Origin: an uncultured Ruminococcus sp.
Lineage (GTDB): Bacteria > Bacillota > Clostridia > Oscillospirales > Acutalibacteraceae
Reading direction: 5' to 3'
Length of the DNA: 7,180 nucleotides
Assembly (NCBI GenBank): GCA_902766305.1
Contig: CACXDE010000053.1
Span: 1 to 7,180, forward strand
Shown here: piece by piece, positions 1-5,761 of the stretch
Position numbering within the stretch: the first letter of the stretch is position 1
How the letters are laid out: every line of letters starts with the position of its first letter
The notes under the pieces: generated by a model
What the model was told of the DNA's origin: nothing
Database searches by the model: none
The model's input: the letters and a program-made list of their open reading frames with translations, nothing else
Position numbers and translations under genes: made by a program

Positions 1-178
1 AGGAGGACTAAAGGAAAAAACTATGGCTGCATACAGATTGGGTATAAAAACAGTTATTATACCCAAAGAGAACCAGTCTGATCTTGACGACGTTGATCCG
101 GCTGTTAAGGACGCTATAGAGTTTGTTCTTGCTGATAATATAAATACTGTGCTGAGTACTGCACTGACTGAAAAATAG
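1..178 (+). CDS. lon: ATP-dependent protease Lon, C-terminal end (partial)
   Basis: This is the 3' end of a gene that begins before the window; the reading frame starts at base 2 and ends at TAG 176-178, giving 58 residues. The peptide opens GGLKEKTMAAYRLGIKTVIIP and continues with DVDP and a final VLSTALTEK. This matches the end of the Lon S16 peptidase domain. By alignment from memory with E. coli Lon, the second lysine of GGLKEK (codon 17-19) is the lysine of the Ser-Lys catalytic dyad (Lys722 in E. coli). The serine lies outside the window. Lon is a cytosolic AAA+ protease that degrades misfolded and short-lived regulatory proteins. The gene sits 16 nt upstream of engB on the same strand, the lon-engB (lon-ysxC) order common in Firmicutes, so the two are probably co-transcribed. 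Family assignment is very secure; the ATPase part cannot be judged. Confidence 0.95.
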   Translation, partial: GGLKEKTMAAYRLGIKTVIIPKENQSDLDDVDPAVKDAIEFVLADNINTVLSTALTEK

Positions 179-194
179 CAAAGGAGATCAGCCA

Positions 195-785
195 ATGAAT
201 TTTCATATCGTTGAATTTGAGGCGTCCTACGGAAAATCAAAACAGCTTCCAAAGTCAGATATTCCTGAAATAGTGTTTTCAGGCAAATCAAATGTAGGAA
301 AATCTTCACTGATTAATAAGCTGCTTTACAGAAAAAAAATAGCAAAGGTCAGTGCAACTCCCGGAAAAACTACTACTATAAATTTTTTCAGGCTTAGTAA
401 TGCCAGGTTTGCCGATCTTCCCGGATACGGCTATGCGAAGGTTTCAAAAAGCGAAAAGGATCGCTGGGCGGAGCTTGTAGAGGGGTATTTTGCCCAGGAC
501 AGGAATATATCCCTGATTGTTCAGATCTGTGATATACGGCACAGTCCTACAAAGGATGATATGTCGATGATAGATTATCTCTATAACAGCGGATACCCAT
601 TTATAATTGCTCTTACAAAGCTTGACAAGCTTAAAAAATCACAGCAGCAGCAGCGTATAGACGCTTTGCAGGCTGAACTCTCAGATTATGAGGGTGTAAA
701 GCTTTTTCCCTGTTCATCTGAAAACGGTCAGGGCATAGATGAGATAAGGTCAGCAATTGAGGAAGCTGTCGGCGAAACAGAATAA
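195..785 (+). CDS. engB: Ribosome biogenesis GTP-binding protein EngB/YsxC
   Basis: A 196-residue TrmE-Era-EngA-EngB-Septin family GTPase of normal length for EngB/YsxC (also called YihA). The G motifs are all visible: G1/Walker A GKSNVGKS at residues 30-37, the G2 threonines around 59-61 (TTTINFF), G3 DLPG at 74-77 within the family-typical DLPGYGYA, G4 TKLD at 141-144, and G5 CSSEN at 173-177. The segment ICDIRHSPT (111-119) is also characteristic. In Bacillus and E. coli this protein is essential and acts late in large-subunit (50S) ribosome assembly; that role is transferred by homology. The start ATG has a strong ribosome binding site, AAGGAG at 181-186, 8 nt upstream. It follows lon closely and is the last gene of its transcript, because a strong terminator begins right after the stop codon. 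A QQQQ run at 150-153 comes from a CAG-rich stretch and looks unremarkable. Confidence 0.97.
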   Translation: MNFHIVEFEASYGKSKQLPKSDIPEIVFSGKSNVGKSSLINKLLYRKKIAKVSATPGKTTTINFFRLSNARFADLPGYGYAKVSKSEKDRWAELVEGYFAQDRNISLIVQICDIRHSPTKDDMSMIDYLYNSGYPFIIALTKLDKLKKSQQQQRIDALQAELSDYEGVKLFPCSSENGQGIDEIRSAIEEAVGETE

Positions 786-837
786 AAAAACAGGCTGTGA
801 AGCATGATGTCTGAGCATCATAACTTCACAGTCTTTT
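784..837. terminator. Bidirectional intrinsic terminator between engB and pncB
   Basis: A long hairpin pairs CTGTGAAG (795-802) with CTTCACAG (824-831) and ATGATG (804-809) with CATCAT (816-821). There is a small internal bulge at 803/822-823 and a 6-nt loop. On the + strand it is followed by TTTT (834-837) and more T-rich sequence, serving lon-engB. On the - strand it is followed by a 7-T run (complement of 784-790), serving pncA-pncB. It lies in the short gap between two convergent genes, the expected place for a shared terminator. Confidence 0.93.
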
Positions 838-842
838 AATTT

Positions 843-2051
843 TTAAATATGATATTTGTCTTTTTCCCTTTCAATTCTGAACCGGACAGAGCTTCTCAGG
901 TATTCAGTGTAGCTTTCATCCTTGCACATAGCCTTTCCGGGAGTGTCGGATAGCTTTGCAACAGGTCTTCCGTTGACATACTGTAATTTTATTACAATAT
1001 TCAGTGCTTCTTCACAGGTATCATTTGAGCAGAATGTTCCTATTCCGAATGATACCTTTGACTTGTCTTTGAAATAATCGTAAAGTGCCTGAGCACGGTC
1101 GAAATCAAGACTGTCGCTGAAAAGAAGGAGCTTTGTTTTAGGATCAACCCCATATTTTTTGTAGTGATTTATGATTTTTTCTCCCCACTCATACGGGTCG
1201 CCGCTGTCATGACGAACACCTGTATAATTGTTTACCATAGAGCGGTTGAAGTCCATGAGGAAAAGATCTGTCGTAACAGTATCTGTCAGAGCCGTACCGT
1301 TATCTCCCTGATATTCATCGTACCAGTCACGCATAGCGTAATGATTGGTGTAGGCGAGAGGTATAGCGTCTATTCCTTGATACATTTGAACATATTCATG
1401 AGCATAGGTGCCGATAGGAGTGATACCGTACTTCATGGCAAGGTAAACATTAGATGTTCCGGCACATTTGTCAGTTTCCTTTGCAAGACGTTTTACAACC
1501 GTATCCTCCCATTCACGTGACAAGCGTCTGCGGCATCCGAACTCTGCAAAATGGAATGTATATGTTCCGTCATTAAGCGCCTTTATCTTTTTGTCAAGCT
1601 TTTCCCCGGCAGATCTGAGAAGTGTGTCATAATCATACTTCATGCGGAAATATACCTCGTTAACTATCTCAAGCAGATATATCTCAAACTGCATAGCCGA
1701 AAACAAAGGTCCGTCAACCTCAATATTCAGCTCGCCTTCGTCAGTTCTGCTGACAGTAACATAGTCACGTATCGGGTGCCATAGCCTGAGAAACTCCACA
1801 TAGTCATTCTTTATGAATCTTATATTTCTCAGGTAATCAAGCTCTTCCTTTTTAAAGGACAGCGAACAAAGATGATCTATCTGGGCATTTATTTCTTCTT
1901 CCATTTCGGGAGTAAAAACTACATCCTTGTTTCTGCACTTGAAAAAATATTGTCCGCAAAGATCTGTATGCTTATGAAATATCACCTGATCCATATTGAA
2001 TTTATAAAGATCAGTATCAAGCAGAGAAATTATTATCGGTTCAAGTTTCAT
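843..2051 (-). CDS. pncB: Nicotinate phosphoribosyltransferase
   Basis: A 402-residue protein, full length for the PncB family (E. coli PncB is about 400). It joins nicotinate to PRPP, with ATP hydrolysis, to make nicotinate mononucleotide, the entry step of the Preiss-Handler route to NAD, in the cytosol. Visible family motifs in order are LLDTDLYKFNM (10-20), FGCRRRLSRE (171-180), GTSN (198-201), GTYAHEY (214-220), RHDSGDP (280-286), FSDSLD (311-316), SFGIGT (334-339) and KLSDTPGK (367-374). His218 in GTYAHEY is, from family knowledge, the histidine that is phosphorylated during the ATP-coupled cycle. The ribosome binding site GGAGG (complement of 2060-2064) sits 8 nt before the ATG. It lies in the 16-nt gap after the pncA stop, so the two genes form an operon, probably with coupled translation. 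No truncation or missing key residue is seen. Confidence 0.97.
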   Translation of the reverse strand: MKLEPIIISLLDTDLYKFNMDQVIFHKHTDLCGQYFFKCRNKDVVFTPEMEEEINAQIDHLCSLSFKKEELDYLRNIRFIKNDYVEFLRLWHPIRDYVTVSRTDEGELNIEVDGPLFSAMQFEIYLLEIVNEVYFRMKYDYDTLLRSAGEKLDKKIKALNDGTYTFHFAEFGCRRRLSREWEDTVVKRLAKETDKCAGTSNVYLAMKYGITPIGTYAHEYVQMYQGIDAIPLAYTNHYAMRDWYDEYQGDNGTALTDTVTTDLFLMDFNRSMVNNYTGVRHDSGDPYEWGEKIINHYKKYGVDPKTKLLLFSDSLDFDRAQALYDYFKDKSKVSFGIGTFCSNDTCEEALNIVIKLQYVNGRPVAKLSDTPGKAMCKDESYTEYLRSSVRFRIEREKDKYHI

Positions 2052-2067
2052 CTCAATATCCTCCAGA

Positions 2068-2592
2068 TCAATTGATATCTATCTGACAGCTTTTCATTGT
2101 TGCCAGTGCAGCTTCATGCAGTTCAGGTGTTACGCCGGCGCAGCATTTTGCATCGACCGATATTTCCATTTCGGGAAAAGCAGCCTTTAACAGCAGTGCA
2201 TTGCTTACTACGCATATATCTGTACAAAGCCCTATCAGCTCAACAGTAAAGTCATCTTCGCCGGCAGCGTTTTCTATCATTCCGGGCAGCTTTGTTGAGC
2301 CGAATGTGTTCTTTTCAACGAAGGTACAGTTTTTTCCGTTAAGTGCCTCAGCGATTTTTTCGTTAAGCTTCCAGCCGTCTGTGTTTTTTATACAGTGGGG
2401 GACAGGGAGCTTTTTGCCTTCCGAGGTCTCCATATAGTTATCATAGTGTGTATCAAGTGTAACAAAAATATTGCCCTCAAATCCTGATATTTTTTCTGCG
2501 GCAAAAGGAACGGCAGCGGCAGCCTCTTTTGTTCCGAGTACTCCGTCAATGAAATCCTTCTGCATATCAACTACTACAAGAAAATGCTTCAT
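2068..2592 (-). CDS. pncA: Nicotinamidase (isochorismatase-fold amidohydrolase)
   Basis: A 174-residue cysteine hydrolase of the isochorismatase superfamily. The catalytic triad Asp9 (VVVDMQKDF), Lys94 (FVEKNTFGS) and Cys127 (GLCTDICVVSNAL) is intact. The metal-site pattern Asp47-x-His49 (LDTHYDNY) with His66 (VPHC) is typical of nicotinamidases rather than isochorismatases. It should deamidate nicotinamide to nicotinate in the cytosol. The gene directly downstream is nicotinate phosphoribosyltransferase, which uses that product and strongly supports the assignment. Start choice: an in-frame ATG also exists at 2599-2601, three codons upstream. It lies directly against the AAAGGA ribosome binding site, with no usable spacing. 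The ATG at 2590-2592 has that site 8 nt upstream, so I prefer it. The alternative protein would be 177 residues with all numbers raised by 3. Confidence 0.93.
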   Translation of the reverse strand: MKHFLVVVDMQKDFIDGVLGTKEAAAAVPFAAEKISGFEGNIFVTLDTHYDNYMETSEGKKLPVPHCIKNTDGWKLNEKIAEALNGKNCTFVEKNTFGSTKLPGMIENAAGEDDFTVELIGLCTDICVVSNALLLKAAFPEMEISVDAKCCAGVTPELHEAALATMKSCQIDIN

Positions 2593-2629
2593 AAAGCTCA
2601 TCCTTTCCGAATTGTTTGTTTACAATATG

Positions 2630-2658
2630 ATAATATCACATTGCTAATAACAAGTCAA
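2630..2658 (-). promoter_or_regulatory. Promoter of the pncA-pncB operon
   Basis: Read on the - strand, a -35 box TTGACT (2653-2658) is followed by a 17-nt spacer and a -10 box TATTAT (2630-2635). The -10 is preceded by TGA, giving an extended -10. Transcription would start near 2623, leaving about a 30-nt leader before the preferred pncA ATG. A small inverted repeat ATTGT-N6-ACAAT (2611-2626) lies over the predicted start site. It could be an operator for an NAD-metabolism repressor, but I cannot match it to a known motif. Confidence 0.85.
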
Positions 2659-2696
2659 GTGTTTTAAAAAAAATTTATATTTTTTTAGGAAAAGGG

Positions 2697-2740
2697 ACTG
2701 GGGGATAACCCTTCGTTTTTAAACAAAGGATTTCCCCCAG
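2697..2740 (-). terminator. Intrinsic terminator of the feo operon
   Basis: A strong hairpin pairs CTGGGGGA (2698-2705) with TCCCCCAG (2733-2740). It is extended inward by CCTT/AAGG (2710-2713 with 2726-2729) and GTT/AAC around a small loop. On the - strand the stem is followed by T, CCC and then TTTT, so the U-tract is interrupted and the terminator may be leaky. It starts 10 nt after the stop of the small Cys-rich gene, which fits closing the feo transcript. It also separates feo from the pncA promoter. Confidence 0.75.
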
Positions 2741-2750
2741 AATAATATTC

Positions 2751-2915
2751 TTAGTTATTATTTTTATCCGATGAAGAGCAGTTACAGGAATTACCGCATG
2801 AGGAGCAGTCATTTCCGCAGCATCCGCCTTTCTTTTTTCGCTTTATGCAGGCAATTACCGCAAGTACAATTACAACAGCAATTACAGCGATCAAAACAAT
2901 ATCTACAGCGTTCAT
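2751..2915 (-). CDS. FeoB-associated Cys-rich membrane protein
   Basis: A 54-residue ORF, too short for many gene callers, encoded immediately after feoB. Its ATG (2913-2915) abuts the feoB stop TAA (2916-2918) with no gap. Residues about 5-22 form one hydrophobic helix (IVLIAVIAVVIVLAVIA). A basic stretch KRKKK (25-29) follows, then a cysteine-rich tail with Cys32, 33, 37, 40, 44 and 46, plus Cys23 at the helix end. By the positive-inside rule the Cys tail should face the cytosol. This architecture and position match the small FeoB-associated Cys-rich membrane protein family found beside feoB in Firmicutes. Its exact role is unproven; a part in handling Fe(II) at the FeoB exit or in assisting FeoB is inference. 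A GGGG-type ribosome binding site (complement of 2924-2928) lies 8 nt upstream, inside the end of feoB, suggesting translational coupling. It ends with SSSDKNNN. Confidence 0.9.
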   Translation of the reverse strand: MNAVDIVLIAVIAVVIVLAVIACIKRKKKGGCCGNDCSSCGNSCNCSSSDKNNN

Positions 2916-5264
2916 TTATCCAACCCCTATCATAATACCAACACTTCTTATGATCAATGCGGCTGCCCAGGCGACAACGCATTGCCAGATGACGACAATA
3001 ACAGCCCATTTTGAACCAAGCTCACGTCTTATAGATGCAATAGCTGCCACACAAGGAGTATAAAGCAAGGTAAATACCAGTAATGACAATGCCGTCAGCG
3101 GAGTCATTACATTTACGATACCATTGGTATAGAGAACCTCAAGTGTTGATACCACACTTTCCTTTGCCATGAATCCGGTGAACAGTGATACGAGAATGCG
3201 CCAGTCGCCAAGTCCGACAGGCTGCATAAGCGGTGTCATAAGACCGGCTATCATAGCGAGTATACTGTTTTTAGGATTTTCTGCAATATTCATATGGATG
3301 TCGAATTTTTGTAAGAACCATACAGCCACTGTAGCTATAAGAATTACTGAAAATGCTCTCTGGAGAAAATCCTTTGATTTTTCCCACAGAAGCTGAAATA
3401 CATTTCTCGCACCAGGGAATCTGTAGTTGGGAAGCTCCATTACAAAGGGAACAGCCTCACCCCGGAAGACAGTTTTCTTATAAACCAAAGAAATAAGTAT
3501 TCCGATAATTATTCCTGTAAGATACAAGCCGATATAAATAAGCCATCCGTAATCCGGAAAGAAAGCTTCAACAAAGAATGCGTATATAGCCATTTTAGCT
3601 GAGCAGCTCATGAAGGGAGTCAGCAGTATAGTCATTTTTCTGTCACGTTCGCTTGGCAGTGTTCTTGTTGCCATAACCGCCGGAACCGAGCATCCGAATC
3701 CGATAAGCATAGGAACTATACTTCTTCCGGACAGACCTATCTTTCTCATGGACTTATCCATAAAAAATGCAACTCTTGCAAGATAACCGCTGTCTTCGAG
3801 CATTGAAAGAAAAAAGAACAGAACAAGTATTATCGGAAGGAAACTCAGTATTGAACCTACGCCCTCAAAGATACCATCTATAATAAGGCTGTGTATAGTA
3901 TCATTCACCTGTGCGTCAGTAAGCGCCTTATCAGTCACAGATGTCAGCAGCTCCACACCCTTTTCTATTATATCCTGAAAAAATTTGCCTATAACATTGA
4001 ATGTAAGAAAGGAGATAAGGAGCATTATAAGTATGAACGAAGGTATAGCAGTAAACTTTCCGGTGAGTATCTTGTCTATTTTATTGCTTCTTATATGTTC
4101 CTTGCTTTCCCTTGGCTTTACGACAGTCTGTTCGCAAAGCCTGCTGATAAATCTGAATCTCATATCAGCTATAGCAGCACTGCGGTCAAGCTTTCTTTCC
4201 TTTTCAAGCTGTGAAACAATATGGTCTATCGTCTGTTTTTCATTATCGTCAAGCCCTAAAGCTGAGATAACTATATCATCGCCTTCAACAACCTTTGTAG
4301 AAGCAAATCTTATTGGTATCTCTGCACGTTCAGCATGGTCTTCAATAAGATGGCTTACGCTGTGTATACATTTATGAACTGCGCCGCCGTTTTCCGTCTT
4401 ATCGCAAAAATCCTGATGTACAGGTCTTTCCTGATAATGCGCAATGTGTATAGCGTGTTCAACTAACTCCTCTATTCCTTCGCTCTTTGCGGCAGATATA
4501 GGTACTACAGGGACGCCAAGGAGCTTTTCCATAAGGTTTACATCTATACTGCCGCCGTTGGATGTCAGTTCATCCATCATATTTAATGCTACAACCATAG
4601 GCTTATTCATTTCAATAAGCTGCATGGTCAGATAAAGATTTCTTTCAATATTTGTTACATCGACAATATTGATGATAGCATGAGGCTTTTCTTTAAAGAC
4701 AAAATTTCTTGAAACTATTTCTTCATTTGTATACGGGGACATAGAGTATATGCCGGGAAGATCAGTAACAAGCGTTTTATCATGATCCTTTATAGCCCCG
4801 TCCTTACGGTCAACAGTAACTCCGGGAAAGTTTCCTACGTGCTGTTTAGATCCTGTCAGCTTATTGAAGAGAGTGGTTTTGCCGCAGTTCTGGTTTCCCA
4901 CAAGAGCAAATCTCAGCACTGTATCATCCGGAAGAGGTGTACCATCGCCTTTGAGATGAAATTTTCCGCCCTCGCCAAGACCGGGATGAAAGGTTTTTTT
5001 CGGAGGTTTGTTTCCGGTCTTTTCAGCTTTTTTATCAGTTACAGGATATACCTCTATTTTTTCAGCGTCCGATAATCTTATCGTAAGCTCATAGCCTCGC
5101 AGACTGATCTGTAAGGGGTCTCCGCCGGGCGCATATTTTTTTGGTGTTATCTTAGTTCCCGGAATAATACCCATATCGAGAAAATGCTGACGCAGAGCAC
5201 CATCTCCGCCGACATTTTTGACATAGACTGTCTGCCCGAGTTTTGTTTCTTTAAGATTAGACAT
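2916..5264 (-). CDS. feoB: Ferrous iron transporter FeoB with fused N-terminal FeoA domain
   Basis: A 782-residue inner-membrane Fe(II) uptake protein. Residues about 1-76 are a FeoA-type SH3-like domain (ALRQHFLDMGIIPGTKI, then PLQISLRGYELTIRLSDAEKI). A charged linker (77-115) leads to the cytosolic G domain: G1 GNQNCGKTT (123-131), G2 GVTVDRK (148-154), G3 DLPG (168-171), G4 NMMD (228-231) and G5 SAAK (257-260). A helical GDI-like region follows, up to about residue 400. The membrane part starts near 404 and carries the FeoB signatures GFGCSVPA (522-529, Cys525), LLTPFMSCSAKMAIYAFF (547-564, Cys554) and LLYTPCVAAIAS (733-744, Cys738). Many FeoB proteins lack a fused FeoA, so the fusion is notable but known. 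The ATG has a G-rich ribosome binding site AGGGGTGG (complement of 5271-5278). A tRNA-Pro terminator ends 19 nt upstream, leaving no ordinary promoter space. No recognisable Fur box was seen. Confidence 0.97.
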   Translation of the reverse strand: MSNLKETKLGQTVYVKNVGGDGALRQHFLDMGIIPGTKITPKKYAPGGDPLQISLRGYELTIRLSDAEKIEVYPVTDKKAEKTGNKPPKKTFHPGLGEGGKFHLKGDGTPLPDDTVLRFALVGNQNCGKTTLFNKLTGSKQHVGNFPGVTVDRKDGAIKDHDKTLVTDLPGIYSMSPYTNEEIVSRNFVFKEKPHAIINIVDVTNIERNLYLTMQLIEMNKPMVVALNMMDELTSNGGSIDVNLMEKLLGVPVVPISAAKSEGIEELVEHAIHIAHYQERPVHQDFCDKTENGGAVHKCIHSVSHLIEDHAERAEIPIRFASTKVVEGDDIVISALGLDDNEKQTIDHIVSQLEKERKLDRSAAIADMRFRFISRLCEQTVVKPRESKEHIRSNKIDKILTGKFTAIPSFILIMLLISFLTFNVIGKFFQDIIEKGVELLTSVTDKALTDAQVNDTIHSLIIDGIFEGVGSILSFLPIILVLFFFLSMLEDSGYLARVAFFMDKSMRKIGLSGRSIVPMLIGFGCSVPAVMATRTLPSERDRKMTILLTPFMSCSAKMAIYAFFVEAFFPDYGWLIYIGLYLTGIIIGILISLVYKKTVFRGEAVPFVMELPNYRFPGARNVFQLLWEKSKDFLQRAFSVILIATVAVWFLQKFDIHMNIAENPKNSILAMIAGLMTPLMQPVGLGDWRILVSLFTGFMAKESVVSTLEVLYTNGIVNVMTPLTALSLLVFTLLYTPCVAAIASIRRELGSKWAVIVVIWQCVVAWAAALIIRSVGIMIGVG

Positions 5265-5278
5265 GTTTAACCACCCCT

Positions 5279-5307
5279 ATCATAAAAAGCCCCTTCACAC
5301 ATAGCAA
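5279..5307 (-). promoter_or_regulatory. Possible feoB promoter overlapping the terminator
   Basis: On the - strand, TTGCTA (5302-5307) and TATGAT (5279-5284) are separated by exactly 17 nt, with 4/6 and 5/6 matches to consensus. If used, transcription would begin about 5270-5273, leaving a leader of roughly 10 nt that lacks most of the ribosome binding site. This makes the site doubtful. It is listed because no other promoter for feoB fits downstream of the terminator. Confidence 0.25.
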
Positions 5308-5313
5308 AGGGGC
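5284..5313 (-). terminator. Terminator after tRNA-Pro, directly before feoB
   Basis: On the - strand GCCCCTT (complement of 5307-5313) pairs with AAGGGGC (complement of 5289-5295) across an 11-nt loop. Five T follow (complement of 5284-5288). It lies 4 nt after the tRNA-Pro end, so it is best read as the tRNA terminator. Because it ends 19 nt before the feoB ATG, it may also act as a leader hairpin controlling read-through into feoB. Confidence 0.85.
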
Positions 5314-5317
5314 AAGA

Positions 5318-5391
5318 TCGAGGTGACAGGACTCGAACCTGCGGCATCTTGCTCCCAAAGCAAGCACTCTACCAAACTGAGTTACACCTCG
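5318..5391 (-). tRNA. tRNA-Pro (UGG anticodon)
   Basis: A 74-nt cloverleaf on the - strand. The acceptor stem is CGAGGTG/CACCTCG (7 bp) with discriminator A. The anticodon stem is CTTGC/GCAAG with loop TTTGGGA, giving anticodon TGG (complement of 5355-5357). The T arm is GCAGG-TTCGAGT-CCTGT. The 3' CCA is not encoded (the next bases are TCT), unlike the tRNA-Gly in this window, so it must be added after transcription. It is transcribed alone or together with feoB; a terminator follows within 5 nt. Confidence 0.97.
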
Positions 5392-5403
5392 ACAACAGTT
5401 AAT

Positions 5404-5432
5404 ATTATACAATATTATTATTAGTTTGTCAA
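5404..5432 (-). promoter_or_regulatory. Perfect consensus promoter of tRNA-Pro
   Basis: Read on the - strand, TTGACA (5427-5432), a 17-nt spacer and TATAAT (5404-5409) match the sigma-70/SigA consensus exactly. The start site falls near 5397, only about 5 nt before the tRNA 5' end. The -10 box lies within a perfect 7-4-7 inverted repeat (5400-5417) made only of A and T in its arms. Confidence 0.93.
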
Positions 5433-5643
5433 TATCCGGTGAAAATTATTTTTGAATTTTTTGCATAATATTTTTGATGATTGTTTCGACAGCAACGCAT
5501 ACAGTTATGATTCAGCAGGAAAAAATCAGCAAAACAATAGGGCAAATATTAACATAAAAATTTAATAAATCATGTTTATTATCCGCAAATTCATGATATT
5601 ATATCAGAAAGAGGATATAATATTTTTAATAATAAAAAATCAT
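5433..5643. other. AT-rich divergent intergenic region, no gene seen
   Basis: This lies between the tRNA-Pro promoter (- strand) and the ABC-ATPase promoter (+ strand). No ORF with coding character or structured RNA was recognised. It holds a short inverted repeat AATAAA-tcatg-TTTATT (5564-5580) and a longer AT-rich one at 5595-5624, listed separately. A TATAAT at 5616-5621 has no acceptable -35 box. Confidence 0.6.
5595..5624. repeat. AT-rich inverted repeat upstream of the ABC-ATPase promoter
   Basis: GATATTATATC (5595-5605) is the reverse complement of GATATAATATT (5614-5624) over 10 perfect base pairs plus a G-T pair, with an 8-nt purine spacer AGAAAGAG. It ends 20 nt upstream of the -35 box at 5644. 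It could be an operator or a weak AU hairpin followed by T5 (5624-5628). Confidence 0.55.
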
Positions 5644-5672
5644 TTGGCAAAATGATGAAGATGTGATATAAT
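5644..5672 (+). promoter_or_regulatory. Promoter of the ABC-ATPase gene
   Basis: TTGGCA (5644-5649), a 17-nt spacer and TATAAT (5667-5672), preceded by TGA (extended -10). Transcription would begin near 5679, giving an untranslated leader of about 80 nt before the ATG at 5762. Confidence 0.85.
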
Positions 5673-5689
5673 GTTCATGAAAACACTTG

Positions 5690-5715
5690 CGGCATAGTAA
5701 TCAAGGTCTGTGCCG
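5690..5715 (+). promoter_or_regulatory. Hairpin in the ABC-ATPase 5' leader
   Basis: CGGCATAG (5690-5697) can pair with CTGTGCCG (5708-5715), 8 bp with one G-U, around a 10-nt loop. It lies between the promoter and the ribosome binding site. No known riboswitch class is recognised, and no T-run follows, so it is not a terminator. Confidence 0.35.
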
Positions 5716-5761
5716 GCAGTAATATGTGCTGTGATACTTGCTGTGGAAAGGTACTCAATAT

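Noticed and set aside
1164..1784. + strand ORFs opposite pncB
   Set aside because: They are antisense shadows of a complete, well-conserved enzyme and match no recognisable family.
2809..3009. Cys-rich 66-residue - strand ORF
   Set aside because: It is out of frame with both the feoB end and the real 54-residue Cys-rich gene that it overlaps. Its cysteines come from reading those in another frame, and it has no plausible ribosome binding site.
5265..5460. Fur box or known riboswitch controlling feoB
   Set aside because: I looked for a Fur-type GATAAT/ATTATC arrangement and for structured leaders. Only the tRNA, its terminator and an unassigned AT palindrome are present.
5738..5761. TTG start adding 8 residues to the ABC-ATPase
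   Set aside because: No ribosome binding site precedes it. The GAAAGG site lies downstream of it and suits ATG 5762.
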